From positions 1 through 64,000 of the forward strand of contig JAJPJE010000123.1 in assembly GCA_021324365.1 (NCBI GenBank): a stretch of DNA of 64,000 nucleotides, given 5' to 3'. Shown here piece by piece: positions 25,123 through 35,800 of the stretch. Within the stretch, counting starts at the first letter, position 1, and each line of letters begins with the position of its first letter. This stretch comes from Terriglobia bacterium. GTDB lineage: Bacteria > Acidobacteriota > Terriglobia > Terriglobales > Acidobacteriaceae. The translations under genes and the position numbers were made by a program. The notes beneath the pieces were generated by a model. It did no database searches, was not told where the DNA came from, and was given only the letters and a program-made list of their open reading frames with translations.

Positions 25123-27036
25123 TTATTTCACTGCGTGCGGTTTCAGGATATCGCTCAGCAGATCGGGTTGCGAGTTGCGCATCAACTGCGGATAGCGATC
25201 TCCTCCGTGGTAATCGATGTGAACGACCTTGAAGTAACCGGCGTTCTCTACAATCAGCTCGAGAGGTTCTTTGTTCGTCTTGGCCGACTTCAGTGCATCG
25301 TGCAGGAGGTCGGGAGTAAATGCACGGCCGTTTACCGCTATGATCTGCATACCCGGCATTACACCCGCCTTCGCTGCCGGCAGAAAGAGATTCGCATCTT
25401 TTACCTGCCCTGAATCCGATAACAGCAGACCCAGCGAGAACCGTTCATCGACTTCATGATGGGTTTCTTCCCGGGCGCGTATGTAGTCCGGTTTTGCTTC
25501 TGTATAGCTAATCTGCCATCCGCTGCCTTCGATACCTCCGATAGGAGCGTGCGGTGCGGTCGTCCAGAGAATATCATCGAAGAACTTGCGCCAGTCGTAC
25601 GGGGTAACCTGGGTTAACGCATTTAGCAGGTCGTCATAGGTGTACGGCTTTACCATGGGGGCTTCGTTCAGCGGCAGACTTGGGGGCCCGTAGAAGAGCT
25701 TGCAGAAATCATCGATGGATTTTGCTCCATGCGTCTGCTGGCGAATGATAACGTCCACCCAGAGCCATAGCATGGTCCCCTCGTCGTAATAGTCGACGCC
25801 CCTGCGCCAGTTTGACCACGCGGTAGGCGCGTCGTAGAGGATCTGCGCAGCCACAGCCGTGTCGATCAGCGGGCGCCAAGTTCGGCCTGACTCGATATCG
25901 AGGTCAGCGGATGAGAAAGCCAGCTGTTCGCGCCACTGTTCCGGGGTCAGCAAACCGCTCCGAGCCGTGAGCACTTCGCCCAAGTAGTTCGTAAGACCCT
26001 CATACACCCAAAGCAGCTCTCCCTTCATGGGCTGTTCGTAGTCGGGCGTAGTGAGACCAACAGGACGGCGATACTTGCCGTTCCAGGAGTGTACGTACTC
26101 GTGTGGAAGCAGTGACGCCTCAAGGTGGCCGAGATCGTAGTCGATCATCGTTCGCTCATAAGTTCGACTGTCATTCGATTCGTGATGCTCGAGGCCGAAA
26201 TGAGCAACATGGTCGCTCAACGAGTAGAGGAAGTGGTAGTCGCGATAATGAGTCGCTCCGAACAGTGTGGTTGCTTCAGCAACCAGGTTCTTATAGTCGG
26301 TCTCGAGTTCCGGAGACATCTGCAGCGCGGCTTCACTGTCAGCGGCAATATCCATTTCAGCAGTCGGAGTCACCGCGGGCGGAGTGAGGCGAACCATCCG
26401 GAAATACTGCCCGCTGATTACAGGCGAGTCGATAAGCGTGTAGAGCGATGCGGGCTTGAATTGAATCGTGTCTCCGGATTCAAGTGCTACGGGGAGCGCG
26501 GTGCCGTACTTCCAGCCTTCAGGAAGCTTCAGTGTGGCGCGATATGTGATTTCATCGGCTGCATAGCCGGCAGGGTAGAGCAAAGTCCAGTTCCAACTCA
26601 CTAGCGCCATCTCTGCGCTAGCCGTCGATCCTGCACTGAAGCCGCTTTCCTGCTCGATGGGCGATGTATAGTCGAGCGTAGCTTCGAGAGTACTTACGCC
26701 GGCAGGCACATCGACATGAATGGCATACATCTCCACATCGTCGCGACGCCAGCGCAACGTCTGTCCATTGGCAAAAAACTTCAAGCCGGTAAGATCCACG
26801 ATCGGTCCGGTCGGCCCATGTTCGCCTGGCATCCACTTTGGGTAATACAACGTCAGCGGACCTCGCTGTACGGGAATCGAAAGCCGGGAATGGAAGAGCC
26901 GCGTTGGTGCTTCACTCGCATCGACTGAGACCTTGATCTCGCCGCGAAAGCGGTGCGCTGGTGGATTCTGTGCGACGGTAGAGAGTGAAAAGACACAGGC
27001 CAGGAGAACAAACAAGCACCGAAAAGACGTTCTCAT
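25123..27036 (-). CDS. exported M61-family peptidase (glycyl aminopeptidase-like) with PDZ domain
   Basis: A 637-residue secreted metallopeptidase. A signal peptide (MRTSFRCLFVLLACVFSLST) supports the start at 27036 rather than 27078. An N-terminal beta domain and a thermolysin-like catalytic domain follow, with the zinc motif HEYVHSWNGKYRRP (His312 and His316); the third ligand is expected in WVYEGLTNYLGEVL. A PDZ-like domain near the C-terminus includes GVMPGMQIIAVNGRAF. M61 enzymes cleave N-terminal glycine or similar residues in periplasmic peptides. All key residues are present. Confidence 0.92.
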   Translation of the reverse strand: MRTSFRCLFVLLACVFSLSTVAQNPPAHRFRGEIKVSVDASEAPTRLFHSRLSIPVQRGPLTLYYPKWMPGEHGPTGPIVDLTGLKFFANGQTLRWRRDDVEMYAIHVDVPAGVSTLEATLDYTSPIEQESGFSAGSTASAEMALVSWNWTLLYPAGYAADEITYRATLKLPEGWKYGTALPVALESGDTIQFKPASLYTLIDSPVISGQYFRMVRLTPPAVTPTAEMDIAADSEAALQMSPELETDYKNLVAEATTLFGATHYRDYHFLYSLSDHVAHFGLEHHESNDSRTYERTMIDYDLGHLEASLLPHEYVHSWNGKYRRPVGLTTPDYEQPMKGELLWVYEGLTNYLGEVLTARSGLLTPEQWREQLAFSSADLDIESGRTWRPLIDTAVAAQILYDAPTAWSNWRRGVDYYDEGTMLWLWVDVIIRQQTHGAKSIDDFCKLFYGPPSLPLNEAPMVKPYTYDDLLNALTQVTPYDWRKFFDDILWTTAPHAPIGGIEGSGWQISYTEAKPDYIRAREETHHEVDERFSLGLLLSDSGQVKDANLFLPAAKAGVMPGMQIIAVNGRAFTPDLLHDALKSAKTNKEPLELIVENAGYFKVVHIDYHGGDRYPQLMRNSQPDLLSDILKPHAVK

Positions 27037-27251
27037 CTGCTTACAAGCATCCTCACGATCGCTAAAGCGACCGAACATAATACCGGAATGTGCAATACAA
27101 TGCCTGCGAATAACCCAGATTTAAATCGCATCAATCACGACCGACCAACCCGCTCTCGTTAACGGCGAAGCGTTATTCCGCAGAAGATGCTTCTGATGTC
27201 GCAAGAAAGCCATGCAAAACGCAGGTGTTATGATTTTTGCAGGCATGAATC

Positions 27252-27932
27252 ATGCGGGGCGTCTTCATCACCTTCGAAGGGCTGGACGGCTGCGGGAAGA
27301 GCACCCAGACTGAGCGGTTGGCCTCCGTGCTGCTGGCTGACGGCTACGAGGTGGTGGTCACCCGTGAACCCGGCGGCACCATCATTGGCGAGCAGATTCG
27401 CGGATTGCTGCTGAATTCACGAACACAGGGGATGTCGCCATTGACGGAGTTGGCCTTGATGTTCGGATCGCGGGCACAGTTGATCCAGGAAGTGATCCGC
27501 CCGGCGCTGGGTTCCGGCAAAGTTATTCTGTGCGACCGCTACACCGATTCTTCGGAGGCGTATCAGGGTGGCGGGCGCCAATTGGGCAGCAAGCCGGTGC
27601 TCGATCTGCACCACATCGTTTGCAGCGGCCTGAATCCGGACATCACCATCCTGATGGATTCAGAGGTGCGCGCCAGCGTGGCTCGCGCCCGTAAACGAAA
27701 CCAGCAGGCGACTAACGGTGGTGGCGCACTTGATGAGAACCGCTTCGAACGCGAGAATGCTGCATTTTTCGAGAGAGTTCATCAAGCGTACCTCGCGATC
27801 GCGCGGCGGGAGCCCAGTCGAGTGTTCATGGTGGACGCGCGCCGCGAAGCTGATGTTGTGCACTCCGAGATTGTCGAACACGTGCGGCGGAAGCTGGCCG
27901 TGTTCGAAGCAAGAAGTGAAAGTAGGAAGTAA
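27252..27932 (+). CDS. tmk: thymidylate kinase
   Basis: Phosphorylates dTMP to dTDP for DNA synthesis. The 226-residue protein shows the P-loop FEGLDGCGKST, VVVTREPGGTIIGEQIR, the DRY motif in CDRYTDSSEAYQGGGRQLG, and the LID region RARKRNQQAT. It is followed 35 bp later by holB, an arrangement that is widespread in bacteria. The last codons run into a purine-rich 7-bp repeat tract (GAAGT words), so the C-terminal ARSESRK may be repeat-derived. Confidence 0.95.
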   Translation: MRGVFITFEGLDGCGKSTQTERLASVLLADGYEVVVTREPGGTIIGEQIRGLLLNSRTQGMSPLTELALMFGSRAQLIQEVIRPALGSGKVILCDRYTDSSEAYQGGGRQLGSKPVLDLHHIVCSGLNPDITILMDSEVRASVARARKRNQQATNGGGALDENRFERENAAFFERVHQAYLAIARREPSRVFMVDARREADVVHSEIVEHVRRKLAVFEARSESRK

Positions 27933-27951
27933 GCAGGCGAAGTAAGAAGTG
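27905..27951. repeat. purine-rich heptanucleotide repeat tract at the tmk 3' end
   Basis: GAAGT-like words recur in a 7-bp register (around 27918, 27925, 27932, 27939 and 27946). The tract spans the tmk stop codon and the tmk-holB spacer. A similar GAAGTnn tract lies at 46461-46495. Confidence 0.5.
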
Positions 27952-27967
27952 TGACTGATAAAACAAC

Positions 27968-29068
27968 ATGGGATTTTCAGACTTCATCGGCAATGCAGAG
28001 ACCGTCCGGCGCGTGCGAGAGATGCTCGCGCGCGATCGCTTTCCGCACGGCATTATTCTTTCCGGTCCTGAAGGGTCTGGAAAATATTTGTTCGCCCAGA
28101 TGATTGCGAAGGCGATGAATTGTCAAAATCCTCCATCCGGTCCGCTTCCGGATTTTTGCGGCGCTTGTCCCAGTTGTGTCGAGATTGCCGGTGCCGACGA
28201 TTTCGAGTCGAAGTTTGAAGAGGCCGTGGAAGCGCGCGAGGCGCTGCGCGACGTCGATAAAAAAGACACGCGCATTTTCCTGCAGACCCATCCCGATGTG
28301 CTCATCATCCCACCAGATCCGCCGCAGTTGATGATCAAGGTCGACCAGGTGCGCCATGTGATCGCGAATATTTATAAGCGGCCACGCATGGGCAGGCACT
28401 CCGTATTCATCTTTACTACATCTGCGATGATGAAAGAGGCTGCCAACTCGCTGCTCAAAGTGCTCGAAGAGCCACCCGGGTATGCGATCCTTTTCCTTTT
28501 GACAACGAATCCGGGCGAATTCCTCCCGACCATACGCTCGCGCTGTATCACGCTGCAATTGGCACCTCTGAAGACAGCGGAGATTGAGTCGCTGCTGGCA
28601 AACCTTAAATTTGACTGGCCCGCTTCCACCCGATCGCTGGTCGCGCGCTTGTCCGACGGCGCGGTGGGAAGAGCTCTGGCCTTCGATCTGCAAAGTTATA
28701 CAGCCGCACGCAAAGACGCTTTGGTTCTGCTGACTTCAGCGCTCGGTACTGAAGATCACAGTTTTCTGTTTCGGATGACTGAAACCTATCGCGCGGGAGC
28801 AGAAGGAAAAGCAAAAACCGATCAGTTGCTTCGTGTTGCTTACGGCCTGTTACAAGATTTCCTTTATGTGAAATCAGGGATGCCGCAGTCCATTCGCAAT
28901 ACCGATATCAGCACGGAAATTACAAAGCTCGCGGCAAATCTCGACTTCGACTGGATCACATTGGCAACGCAGCGGTTGAGCGAAGTGGAATCGGGCATGC
29001 GCCGCAATGTCTTACGGTCGCTATCGCTGGATTCTTTTGCCGCTGCAATGGACCGGCAACCCGCCTAA
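27968..29068 (+). CDS. holB: DNA polymerase III delta' subunit (clamp loader)
   Basis: An AAA+ protein of the replication clamp loader. Motifs: FIGNAETVRRVREML, the P-loop GPEGSGKYLF, a zinc-binding cluster in CGACPSC plus an upstream cysteine, LLKVLEEPPG, and the sensor-1-like LLTTNPGEFLPTIRSRC. The P-loop has Tyr where Ser/Thr normally follows Lys, so ATP hydrolysis by this subunit is unlikely; delta' is often not an ATPase. An insertion of about 40 residues after the zinc cluster is rich in Asp, Glu and Lys. Position after tmk supports the assignment. Confidence 0.9.
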   Translation: MGFSDFIGNAETVRRVREMLARDRFPHGIILSGPEGSGKYLFAQMIAKAMNCQNPPSGPLPDFCGACPSCVEIAGADDFESKFEEAVEAREALRDVDKKDTRIFLQTHPDVLIIPPDPPQLMIKVDQVRHVIANIYKRPRMGRHSVFIFTTSAMMKEAANSLLKVLEEPPGYAILFLLTTNPGEFLPTIRSRCITLQLAPLKTAEIESLLANLKFDWPASTRSLVARLSDGAVGRALAFDLQSYTAARKDALVLLTSALGTEDHSFLFRMTETYRAGAEGKAKTDQLLRVAYGLLQDFLYVKSGMPQSIRNTDISTEITKLAANLDFDWITLATQRLSEVESGMRRNVLRSLSLDSFAAAMDRQPA

Positions 29069-29253
29069 CCTCTCCGAATCCGCTGCCACGGCTGGTTCTG
29101 ACGCCCACGGAATCTGTGTCCTGTGCCGTTGCGAGGTGAGTACAGCTGTGATACGGTAACACCAACGCTCGCGCGATCAATCCCGCAGTTTCCGAATCTG
29201 GTGGATGCTTCCGCGCAGTCAAATTTTTTCGGCGGGGGGCACAGGCACTCAGC

Positions 29254-29634
29254 ATGAAAGATGGATTCGACTCGACAGCTGTAGGAAGGGCGCCAGAACC
29301 TGAACAATTTACCAGTAGAAAGCTGATCCGGCCATCCCTGGGACGCCCAGAGGCTCGTCCGGAAGGGGGGCCTGCGCCAGAACGGCGTGAGCGGCCGAGC
29401 AACGGCAAGCGTCCTGCTCCTCCGGAGCAAACGCACGCGGAGAATTTCTACTATCAGAAGCAGATTCAGTCGCACACGCCAATGGTCGTCGTACTGCGCG
29501 ACGGCGAAGAGATACACGGCACCATCGAGTGGTACGACCGGATTTGCATCAAGGTCAGTCGCAACGGAAACTCGAACCTACTCGTCTACAAGAAGGCGAT
29601 CAAGTACATGTATAAGGAATCCGAGGGGAAGTAG
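29254..29634 (+). CDS. hfq: Hfq-like RNA chaperone with N-terminal extension
   Basis: A 126-residue protein. Residues 1-60 are a disordered, Pro/Glu/Arg-rich extension. Residues 62-122 form an Sm-like core: AENFYYQKQIQSHTPMVVVL, RDGEEIHGTIEWYDRICIKV and LLVYKKAIKYMYK, which parallels the Hfq YKHAIS region. Hfq forms hexameric rings that pair small RNAs with mRNAs. Here the extension is at the N-terminus and a C-terminal tail is nearly absent, opposite to E. coli Hfq. The start at 29254 lacks a strong ribosome-binding site, so a shorter protein starting nearer the core is possible. Confidence 0.8.
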   Translation: MKDGFDSTAVGRAPEPEQFTSRKLIRPSLGRPEARPEGGPAPERRERPSNGKRPAPPEQTHAENFYYQKQIQSHTPMVVVLRDGEEIHGTIEWYDRICIKVSRNGNSNLLVYKKAIKYMYKESEGK

Positions 29635-29699
29635 TCTCTGCTTCTCTTACTTTCAAGGCTGGACGCAATTGCGTTCGTCTGTAGTGTTCTTGGAATGTC

Positions 29700-30251
29700 C
29701 TAGCTGGCTGTTCCCCCATCCTCTAGATACGTATTTTGCTCGACCACACCTAGTTGTTCCGGAGCGATGCCTCCGTTGTATTCAATCAGGCGATTCTTCC
29801 ATTTGAGGAAGTCGGTGATCGACTGCGGCTCGATACGTACTTCCACGCGGCGCAGACTGGAGAGCAGCAGGTTCATCTCGTTAATCAAGCCTTCCGGTGT
29901 TCGCTGGCTCCGCCTATCCGGAGGTACGATCACTTCGACCTTGCGCGCGTGGTATTCCAGTAGTCCCCAGTTGGGAGGAAGATCGGCAGCTTCGAGCATA
30001 CCATGTGGTGCGAGATAGAGGCGCTCGCAACCTAGAGCAATTTTCGGGTCGGCCCGCCAGAGCTTCTGCTTGTCGGCGTGGAAGTCAGATCTCGAGATTT
30101 TGCATTCCACCACTACCGAGCGACAGCGTTTCTTCCATCCGATCGCGTCAGGCATTTCTCCCGTGCAGCAAGCTTGCTCACTGAGCACAATGCCGCATCC
30201 ATAGCGACGCAGCCACCCGATGGCGATCTGAACTAGTTGGGCGTGAGTCAT
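29700..30251 (-). CDS. PD-(D/E)XK nuclease-like protein (MmcB/DUF1052-like)
   Basis: A 183-residue cytoplasmic protein beginning MTHAQLVQIAIGWLRRYGCG. A PD-(D/E)XK active site is visible: PDAIG (Asp35), then VVVECKISRSDF with Glu49 and Lys51. The following HADKQKLWR and CERLYLAPHG match the pattern of MmcB-like and restriction-like nuclease folds. MmcB is linked to mutagenic DNA repair in alphaproteobacteria, but no repair gene is adjacent here. The C-terminal ~80 residues are helical and unassigned. The start at 30251 is preferred over 30275; either way it lies directly after the S9 peptidase gene. Confidence 0.65.
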   Translation of the reverse strand: MTHAQLVQIAIGWLRRYGCGIVLSEQACCTGEMPDAIGWKKRCRSVVVECKISRSDFHADKQKLWRADPKIALGCERLYLAPHGMLEAADLPPNWGLLEYHARKVEVIVPPDRRSQRTPEGLINEMNLLLSSLRRVEVRIEPQSITDFLKWKNRLIEYNGGIAPEQLGVVEQNTYLEDGGTAS

Positions 30252-30271
30252 CCGACGACAGTAACAGATTT

Positions 30272-32458
30272 TCAATTCAGTCGTGATTGCCCAGTATGAG
30301 GCTCTTTCGGATCATCCGTCGTGCCGGTAGCCGGCGGAATGCTTCCTTTTTTCAGTATGCGATCGAAGAAGTCGGCAGTGGCCGCATAAGTGCGCAGCCA
30401 ACTGCGATACATCAGAAATCCGTGGATCTCGTCGGGCAGCACGATCTGCTCGAACGGCACGTGCTGTGCGCGAAGTCGCTGAACCAGGTCGACGGTCTGC
30501 GAGAAGGGAACGTTTCGGTCATCATCGCCTTGAATCAGCAGTACGGGGGAGCACCAGGTTGCAATCGACGCATCGGGCGACGATTCCCATGCGAGCTTTT
30601 TGGCTTCTTCCAGGTCCAGAGGAGTTCCCGCCGCAGCATTGCCAATCATCTCGTTCCAGCGTGAAAGAAAGGCCGACCAGTCATGCACGCCATGGAAATC
30701 CACCCCGGCGGCAAAAATATCGGAATTGCGAGCCAGACCGAGAGCCGTTAAATAGCCGCCATACGACCCGCCCCAGAGTCCAATTTTTCTTGAATCGACA
30801 TTGGGCCGCAACTGCAGGTATTTGGCGGCGGCGACTATGTCCCTGTATTCGGAAGCGCCGCGCCATCCGCCGTCCTTTGGTTCGCGGAAAGCGCGTCCGT
30901 ACATAATACCGGTCCGATAATTCACCGAGAGCACAACGTAGCCAAGGCTTGCGAGATACTGATTCTCGGCATAGGCATTGTGATAGTAGTCCATGTAATG
31001 AAATCCGAGGACCATTTGACGGGTCGATCCGCCGTGCATATACACCAAGCCGGGAGCTTTTCCGGTCAGGGCACGGGGAACGAACAGCTGTCCGTGAACC
31101 TCCAGGCCGTCTTCTGATTTGAAAATGACTTGTTTCGGCGTGACTAACTGGCTCGACGGGAAGTCGGCAGGAAGTGCCGATGGCGCGATCATCTCCCGTC
31201 CGGTTGCGGTCAGATGGTAAGGCATTGCGGGAGAAGTTGCGCCCGAGCCGAGGCAGACTACCGTCTGGCCATCCGAGAGCTCAATTGGAGACCACTCGAT
31301 CGTGTCCCCTCGCGTTAACGCCTCTGGAGTTCCACCCCCAACAGCGACGCGCCACAAATGGCGGCGATCAACATCGTTCTGATTGGAAGAGTAGATGACA
31401 ATTTTTCGATCTGGTGTCAGCTGGACGTCTTCAACCTCGAAGTTCCCAGGCGTAAGGAGCGTAGCTCCTCCACCTTCGGTCGAGATCGAGTAAAGATGGT
31501 TATATCCGTCTTGTTCGGAAGCGAAGACGAGGCGACTGCCGGCCGCAAACTTGAAGGAGACGTCAGCCGTAAGCTCAGGGAAACTATCGTCGGCGTTATT
31601 CCCGCTCCGCCAAACGACCTTGGCGGTTGTCGTCTCTGGATCGGCTACAAGGATGGACCACGGTACGGTTCGTTGTGGGATGAGGGGCTGATTCCTTTCG
31701 ACGCCTGGAATGCGGAGGAATGCGATCTGATTGCCATCCGGAGACCAACGGGGCGAACTGTCTCGATCGACACTCGGGGCTAGATAACGCAGCACGGGAC
31801 TGTTGAAGTCGTAAAGAGCGATCAGGCTGTGGTCCCCACGATCGCTGACGAAGGCGATCTGTTTCGAATCGGGCGACCAGCGCGGGTTCGAGTTGTTGCC
31901 GCGCGCGTAGGTCAGTTGCCGGGCCTTTTCCGCGCCTGAGATCGGGGCAATCCACAGATTCTTACGTGCTGCCCATACCGCCCATTTCCCGTCGGGCGAG
32001 ATCTCTACGTCTTCGCATCCCTCTTCGCCGCATTCCATAGTGCCAAGCAGGCGTGGCGCTCCGCCGGCGGCGTCAACTGCCCAGACTTCCTGATGCGGTT
32101 GGTGGACAGAGCTGTTCGGATCCGCCGATTCCCCGGCGCGATTCGTCTCGCTGCCGCGTACGTACACAACAGTATTGCCATCCGCAGTCAGACGAACCGA
32201 GGCGATAGGCTGGCCGTCATCGTCGGCGTACTTGGTCAATTGCCGTGCAGAAAACGATGGAGCGTCGCCAACCCATATGTTGCGGGCTCCTTTCTGGTCG
32301 AACACCCATGCAATGCGATTGACGTGCGCCGCAGAATGAAGTTCGCTGGGAAAAGGTGAACTCAGCACCTGTTCAAGGGTGAATCGCCCGAAAGCCGGAA
32401 CAACGAAAGCAAGAATGGCGGCCAATGCAAACCGAGAGAGGCGCTTGGGGATGAGCAT
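30272..32458 (-). CDS. exported S9-family prolyl oligopeptidase-like protein
   Basis: A 728-residue protein with a signal peptide, an N-terminal TolB/WD40-like propeller (repeats such as RWSPDSKQIAFVSDRG and RWSPDGNQIAFLR) and a C-terminal alpha/beta-hydrolase. The catalytic serine lies in GLWGGSYGGYLTAL, the Asp in LLIQGDDDRNVPF and the His in LPDEIHGF. S9 enzymes cleave peptides or acylpeptides, and the propeller limits access to short substrates. The gene is divergent from the TonB-dependent receptor across a 421-bp spacer. Confidence 0.93.
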   Translation of the reverse strand: MLIPKRLSRFALAAILAFVVPAFGRFTLEQVLSSPFPSELHSAAHVNRIAWVFDQKGARNIWVGDAPSFSARQLTKYADDDGQPIASVRLTADGNTVVYVRGSETNRAGESADPNSSVHQPHQEVWAVDAAGGAPRLLGTMECGEEGCEDVEISPDGKWAVWAARKNLWIAPISGAEKARQLTYARGNNSNPRWSPDSKQIAFVSDRGDHSLIALYDFNSPVLRYLAPSVDRDSSPRWSPDGNQIAFLRIPGVERNQPLIPQRTVPWSILVADPETTTAKVVWRSGNNADDSFPELTADVSFKFAAGSRLVFASEQDGYNHLYSISTEGGGATLLTPGNFEVEDVQLTPDRKIVIYSSNQNDVDRRHLWRVAVGGGTPEALTRGDTIEWSPIELSDGQTVVCLGSGATSPAMPYHLTATGREMIAPSALPADFPSSQLVTPKQVIFKSEDGLEVHGQLFVPRALTGKAPGLVYMHGGSTRQMVLGFHYMDYYHNAYAENQYLASLGYVVLSVNYRTGIMYGRAFREPKDGGWRGASEYRDIVAAAKYLQLRPNVDSRKIGLWGGSYGGYLTALGLARNSDIFAAGVDFHGVHDWSAFLSRWNEMIGNAAAGTPLDLEEAKKLAWESSPDASIATWCSPVLLIQGDDDRNVPFSQTVDLVQRLRAQHVPFEQIVLPDEIHGFLMYRSWLRTYAATADFFDRILKKGSIPPATGTTDDPKEPHTGQSRLN

Positions 32459-32879
32459 CAGGCCGAAAACCTTACGACACTCAGCCCATTAGCGACAAGA
32501 GGCAGAACAAAAACGTTTCAAAACGGGATAGATTGAGGCAATGCCGCAATCGATGTTACGGAAAGTGGGATGAAATCCCAACGCGGATTCCATTTGTTGT
32601 AGACGCGAACGACCTCAAATCAATCGATTTGCTGATGTAGTCTGAATAGGCGAGGGGACAGACAAACAAAATAGAGTTCCGGAATCCAGGGAAACGCTCT
32701 CAAATGAGAAAAGGTCGCATAGGGGCTCTCGGCCATCCAGGGGCGGACAGGCACCAGACCATTTGGCTTTCGAGTTGCCCAAGCAGCAGCAAAGGTTTGC
32801 CACACTTCAACCTACCGCGGCAAACCGCTTTAGTTGGGCCAATCAAATAACTCTGTTTTGAAGAACAGGAGTTTCTCCT
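32459..32879. promoter_or_regulatory. divergent intergenic region with inverted repeats
   Basis: A 421-bp non-coding spacer between the S9 peptidase and the TonB-dependent receptor. It contains a perfect inverted repeat CAAATC/GATTTG around AATC (32616-32631), operator-like in form, and a longer hairpin GGTTTGCC/GGCAAACC (32794-32801 with 32819-32826) that would fold in the receptor mRNA leader. A ribosome-binding sequence, AGGAG, sits 10 bp before the receptor ATG. Regulator and promoter positions are not identified. Confidence 0.4.
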
Positions 32880-35800
32880 ATGACCGTGCGTATCAACCGC
32901 TGGTTCGTAGCGTTGGTTCTGTTGGGATTCGTGTTGATGGGGGCCATGGTTTTCGCGCAGACCCTTTCGACCGGTTCCGTGCAGGGAACCATTACTGACC
33001 CATCGGGTGCCGTCGTACCTGGTGCAAAAGTCACAATCACAAACGTGGCCACTGGACGTTCCGTACAAATAATCGCAAACGCCAGCGGCGCCTTTACCTC
33101 AGGAGCTCTAACTCCCGGAAACTACAAAGTTCGAGTAGAAGCCCAGGGATTTCGATCCGTTGAAACTACCGTGCCGGTGCAGGTGGGTGTTGTCACTACC
33201 GGCAATATGAAGATGCAAGTGGGCCAGACCAGTGAAGTCGTCGAAGTACAGGGTTCTGACGTACAAGTCAATACAGAGCAGGCGCAGGTTGCAGGAGTTT
33301 TGAGTGGCGCCCAAATGGAAGCGCTCCCGGTGAATGGCCGTAACTTCCTGGATTTCGCTCAACTCGAACCGGGCGTACAGATCCAGGATGGAACGAATTT
33401 TGACCCGACAAAAGTTGGGTATTCCTCGATCTCATTCGGTGGCCGCTTCGGCAGAACGGCTCGCATTGCGGTTGACGGCGTTGACGTCAGCGATGAGACC
33501 GTCGGCACCACTACAACCGACATTCCCGCCAGCGCAATTCAGGAATTCCAACTGGCCCAGTCCGACCTCGACCTTTCCAATGACTTGACCTCCTCCGGCG
33601 CTGTCAACGTAACGACGCGCTCCGGGACGAACCAAGTTCATGGAGAGGCTTTCGATTATTTCCGCGACAGCAGCATGGCGGCCAGGCTGCCGGCCCCTCC
33701 GGGAATCAATTCTCCGTTCCAGCGCTCGCAATTTGGAGGCAGGCTCGGAGGCCCGATCATTAAGGACAAGTTCTTCTGGTTTCTGGATGGTGAACGTACA
33801 CTCCAAAACCTGAAGGCGCCTGTAGCATTACCGGCCCCGTTTAGTTCCTTGTCTGGCGCCTGGAATTCGCCCTTTCGCGAGACGAATGTGCTGGGCAAGG
33901 TCGACTACCAGCTAACCAAGAGTGCACATGCTTTCTATCGATTTAGCTATTTCGATAATTCCGCCTTTGCAACCTTTTTTGGTTCCAGTTTCCAGGTCTA
34001 TGACAACAAGGACATAACTCGAAACCATGTTGTTGGCTTGGATTTCCTGACGGGCTCTTTCACGCACAGTATTCGGTTCAGCTATTTGAAGTTCCAGAAC
34101 CAGATTGCCGATGGTTCTGCAGGCCAACCGGGTAATACCACTGGACTTTCGTTGTTCATTGGACCGCTTGCTGTGGGTCCGAATTTCCTGGCTCCTCAGT
34201 CAACACCGCAGAGTGATCACCAGGTCAAATACGACGGCAGCAAGACGCTTGGAAACCACATCATCCGATACGGTGTGGATTACAACCACCTGCAGGGTGG
34301 AGGCTTTGCGGCGTTCTTTAGCATTGCGCCTGTCGTATTCTCAGATCCCAGCATCTATGATCCGACCATTTGCGGCGCCTGTCCTGGTGGGTCTGCGAAC
34401 CCCCTGAATTATCCGGTTCAGTCGATCACGATGGGCAACGGACAGGGATTCTCGACCTCGCAACCAGCTTTCGGATTCCCGGCTGGCGGGCTTGGTCCTG
34501 ACAACCGCATTGGATTTTATGTCGGCGACAACTGGAAGGTCCGACCCAACATGACTTGGACCTTCGGTCTGCGTTATGACCGCGACACTGGCCGTACGGA
34601 TTCCGACCTGCCCGGAATCTCACAACTCAATAATCTTGTCCCGACATATCCCAATCTCGGTGCGCCGATTCGGAATCCGAACCTAAACTTCGCGCCTCAA
34701 ATGGGTGTCACTTACGACCCATGGTCCAATGGAAAGACTGTCATTCGAGCAGGCATTGGACTGTTCTACGAAAATACCATCTGGAACAACGTTCTGTTTG
34801 ATCGTCCAACACGCGTTCCGACAGGAGCCTTCCTGCAAACCGCATCTCCATGCACCGGAGTGGGAGTGGCTGGGCCTCCAATTCCAATACCCGGCGGGGA
34901 ATTGCCGGTTCCGGATGGAGTTTGCGGCAGTGGTGGCAACCCGATCACAATTGGTGCTGCGGCAGCGAATATCATCGCCTTCCAGCACGCTTATCAGGCT
35001 GCCTCACCGTTCACTGTTGGACAAAATCCCGGATACATTCCAACCCTGCTAGGGCAGGGACTTGGTGTTGGCAGTAACACGGCACCGGGAACTTTCGCTC
35101 CCAACTTCCAGACTCCGCGTTCCGTACAGATGAACATCGGCGTACAACGTGAAATTAAACCCGGCATGGTTTTCTCTGCAGACTTTGTCAGGAACGTGAC
35201 CACGCACACGTTGCTCGGCCAGGATCTGAACCACGTCGGAGATGTGCGCTATTTCAATATGGCAGGAGCAATGCAAGCGATTGCGGCCACGGTTGGACCC
35301 GGGTGCATCCCCGGCGGAGGACTCACGCAGGCGAATGCCTCGGCGGCCGTCGGCTGCTATCTTGCCGCGAATCCAACTGCGACCATGGCGGCCTTTGCCG
35401 GAAATGGGTTGACCGCAACCAGCGACCTGGGAGTGGCTGGATGTCCGGCGGCGGGCTGCGCATTTGGCGGCATCAATCCGGCTGTCAGCAATCTCAACTT
35501 CCTGCTTCCCATCGGTCGTTCCGTTTATAACGGCTTGCAGATGAAGCTGAGCAATAACACCAGCTTCTCGAACAGGATTGTTAAAGGCGCGAATTACCAG
35601 ATCGCATATAGCCTGTCGCGATTTGTAAACCCCGGTGGCGCGAACACGATCAGCCCTCCATCGAACCCAACTTCGGCCAGCGATCAGGATTTCGTGATCG
35701 GCGCGCCGGATAACGCCAACCCGCTACGTTACATGGGACCTTCTCTGCTTGATCGTACCCATCAGTTATCGTTCGGAGGGTATGTTACGGTGCCACACGG

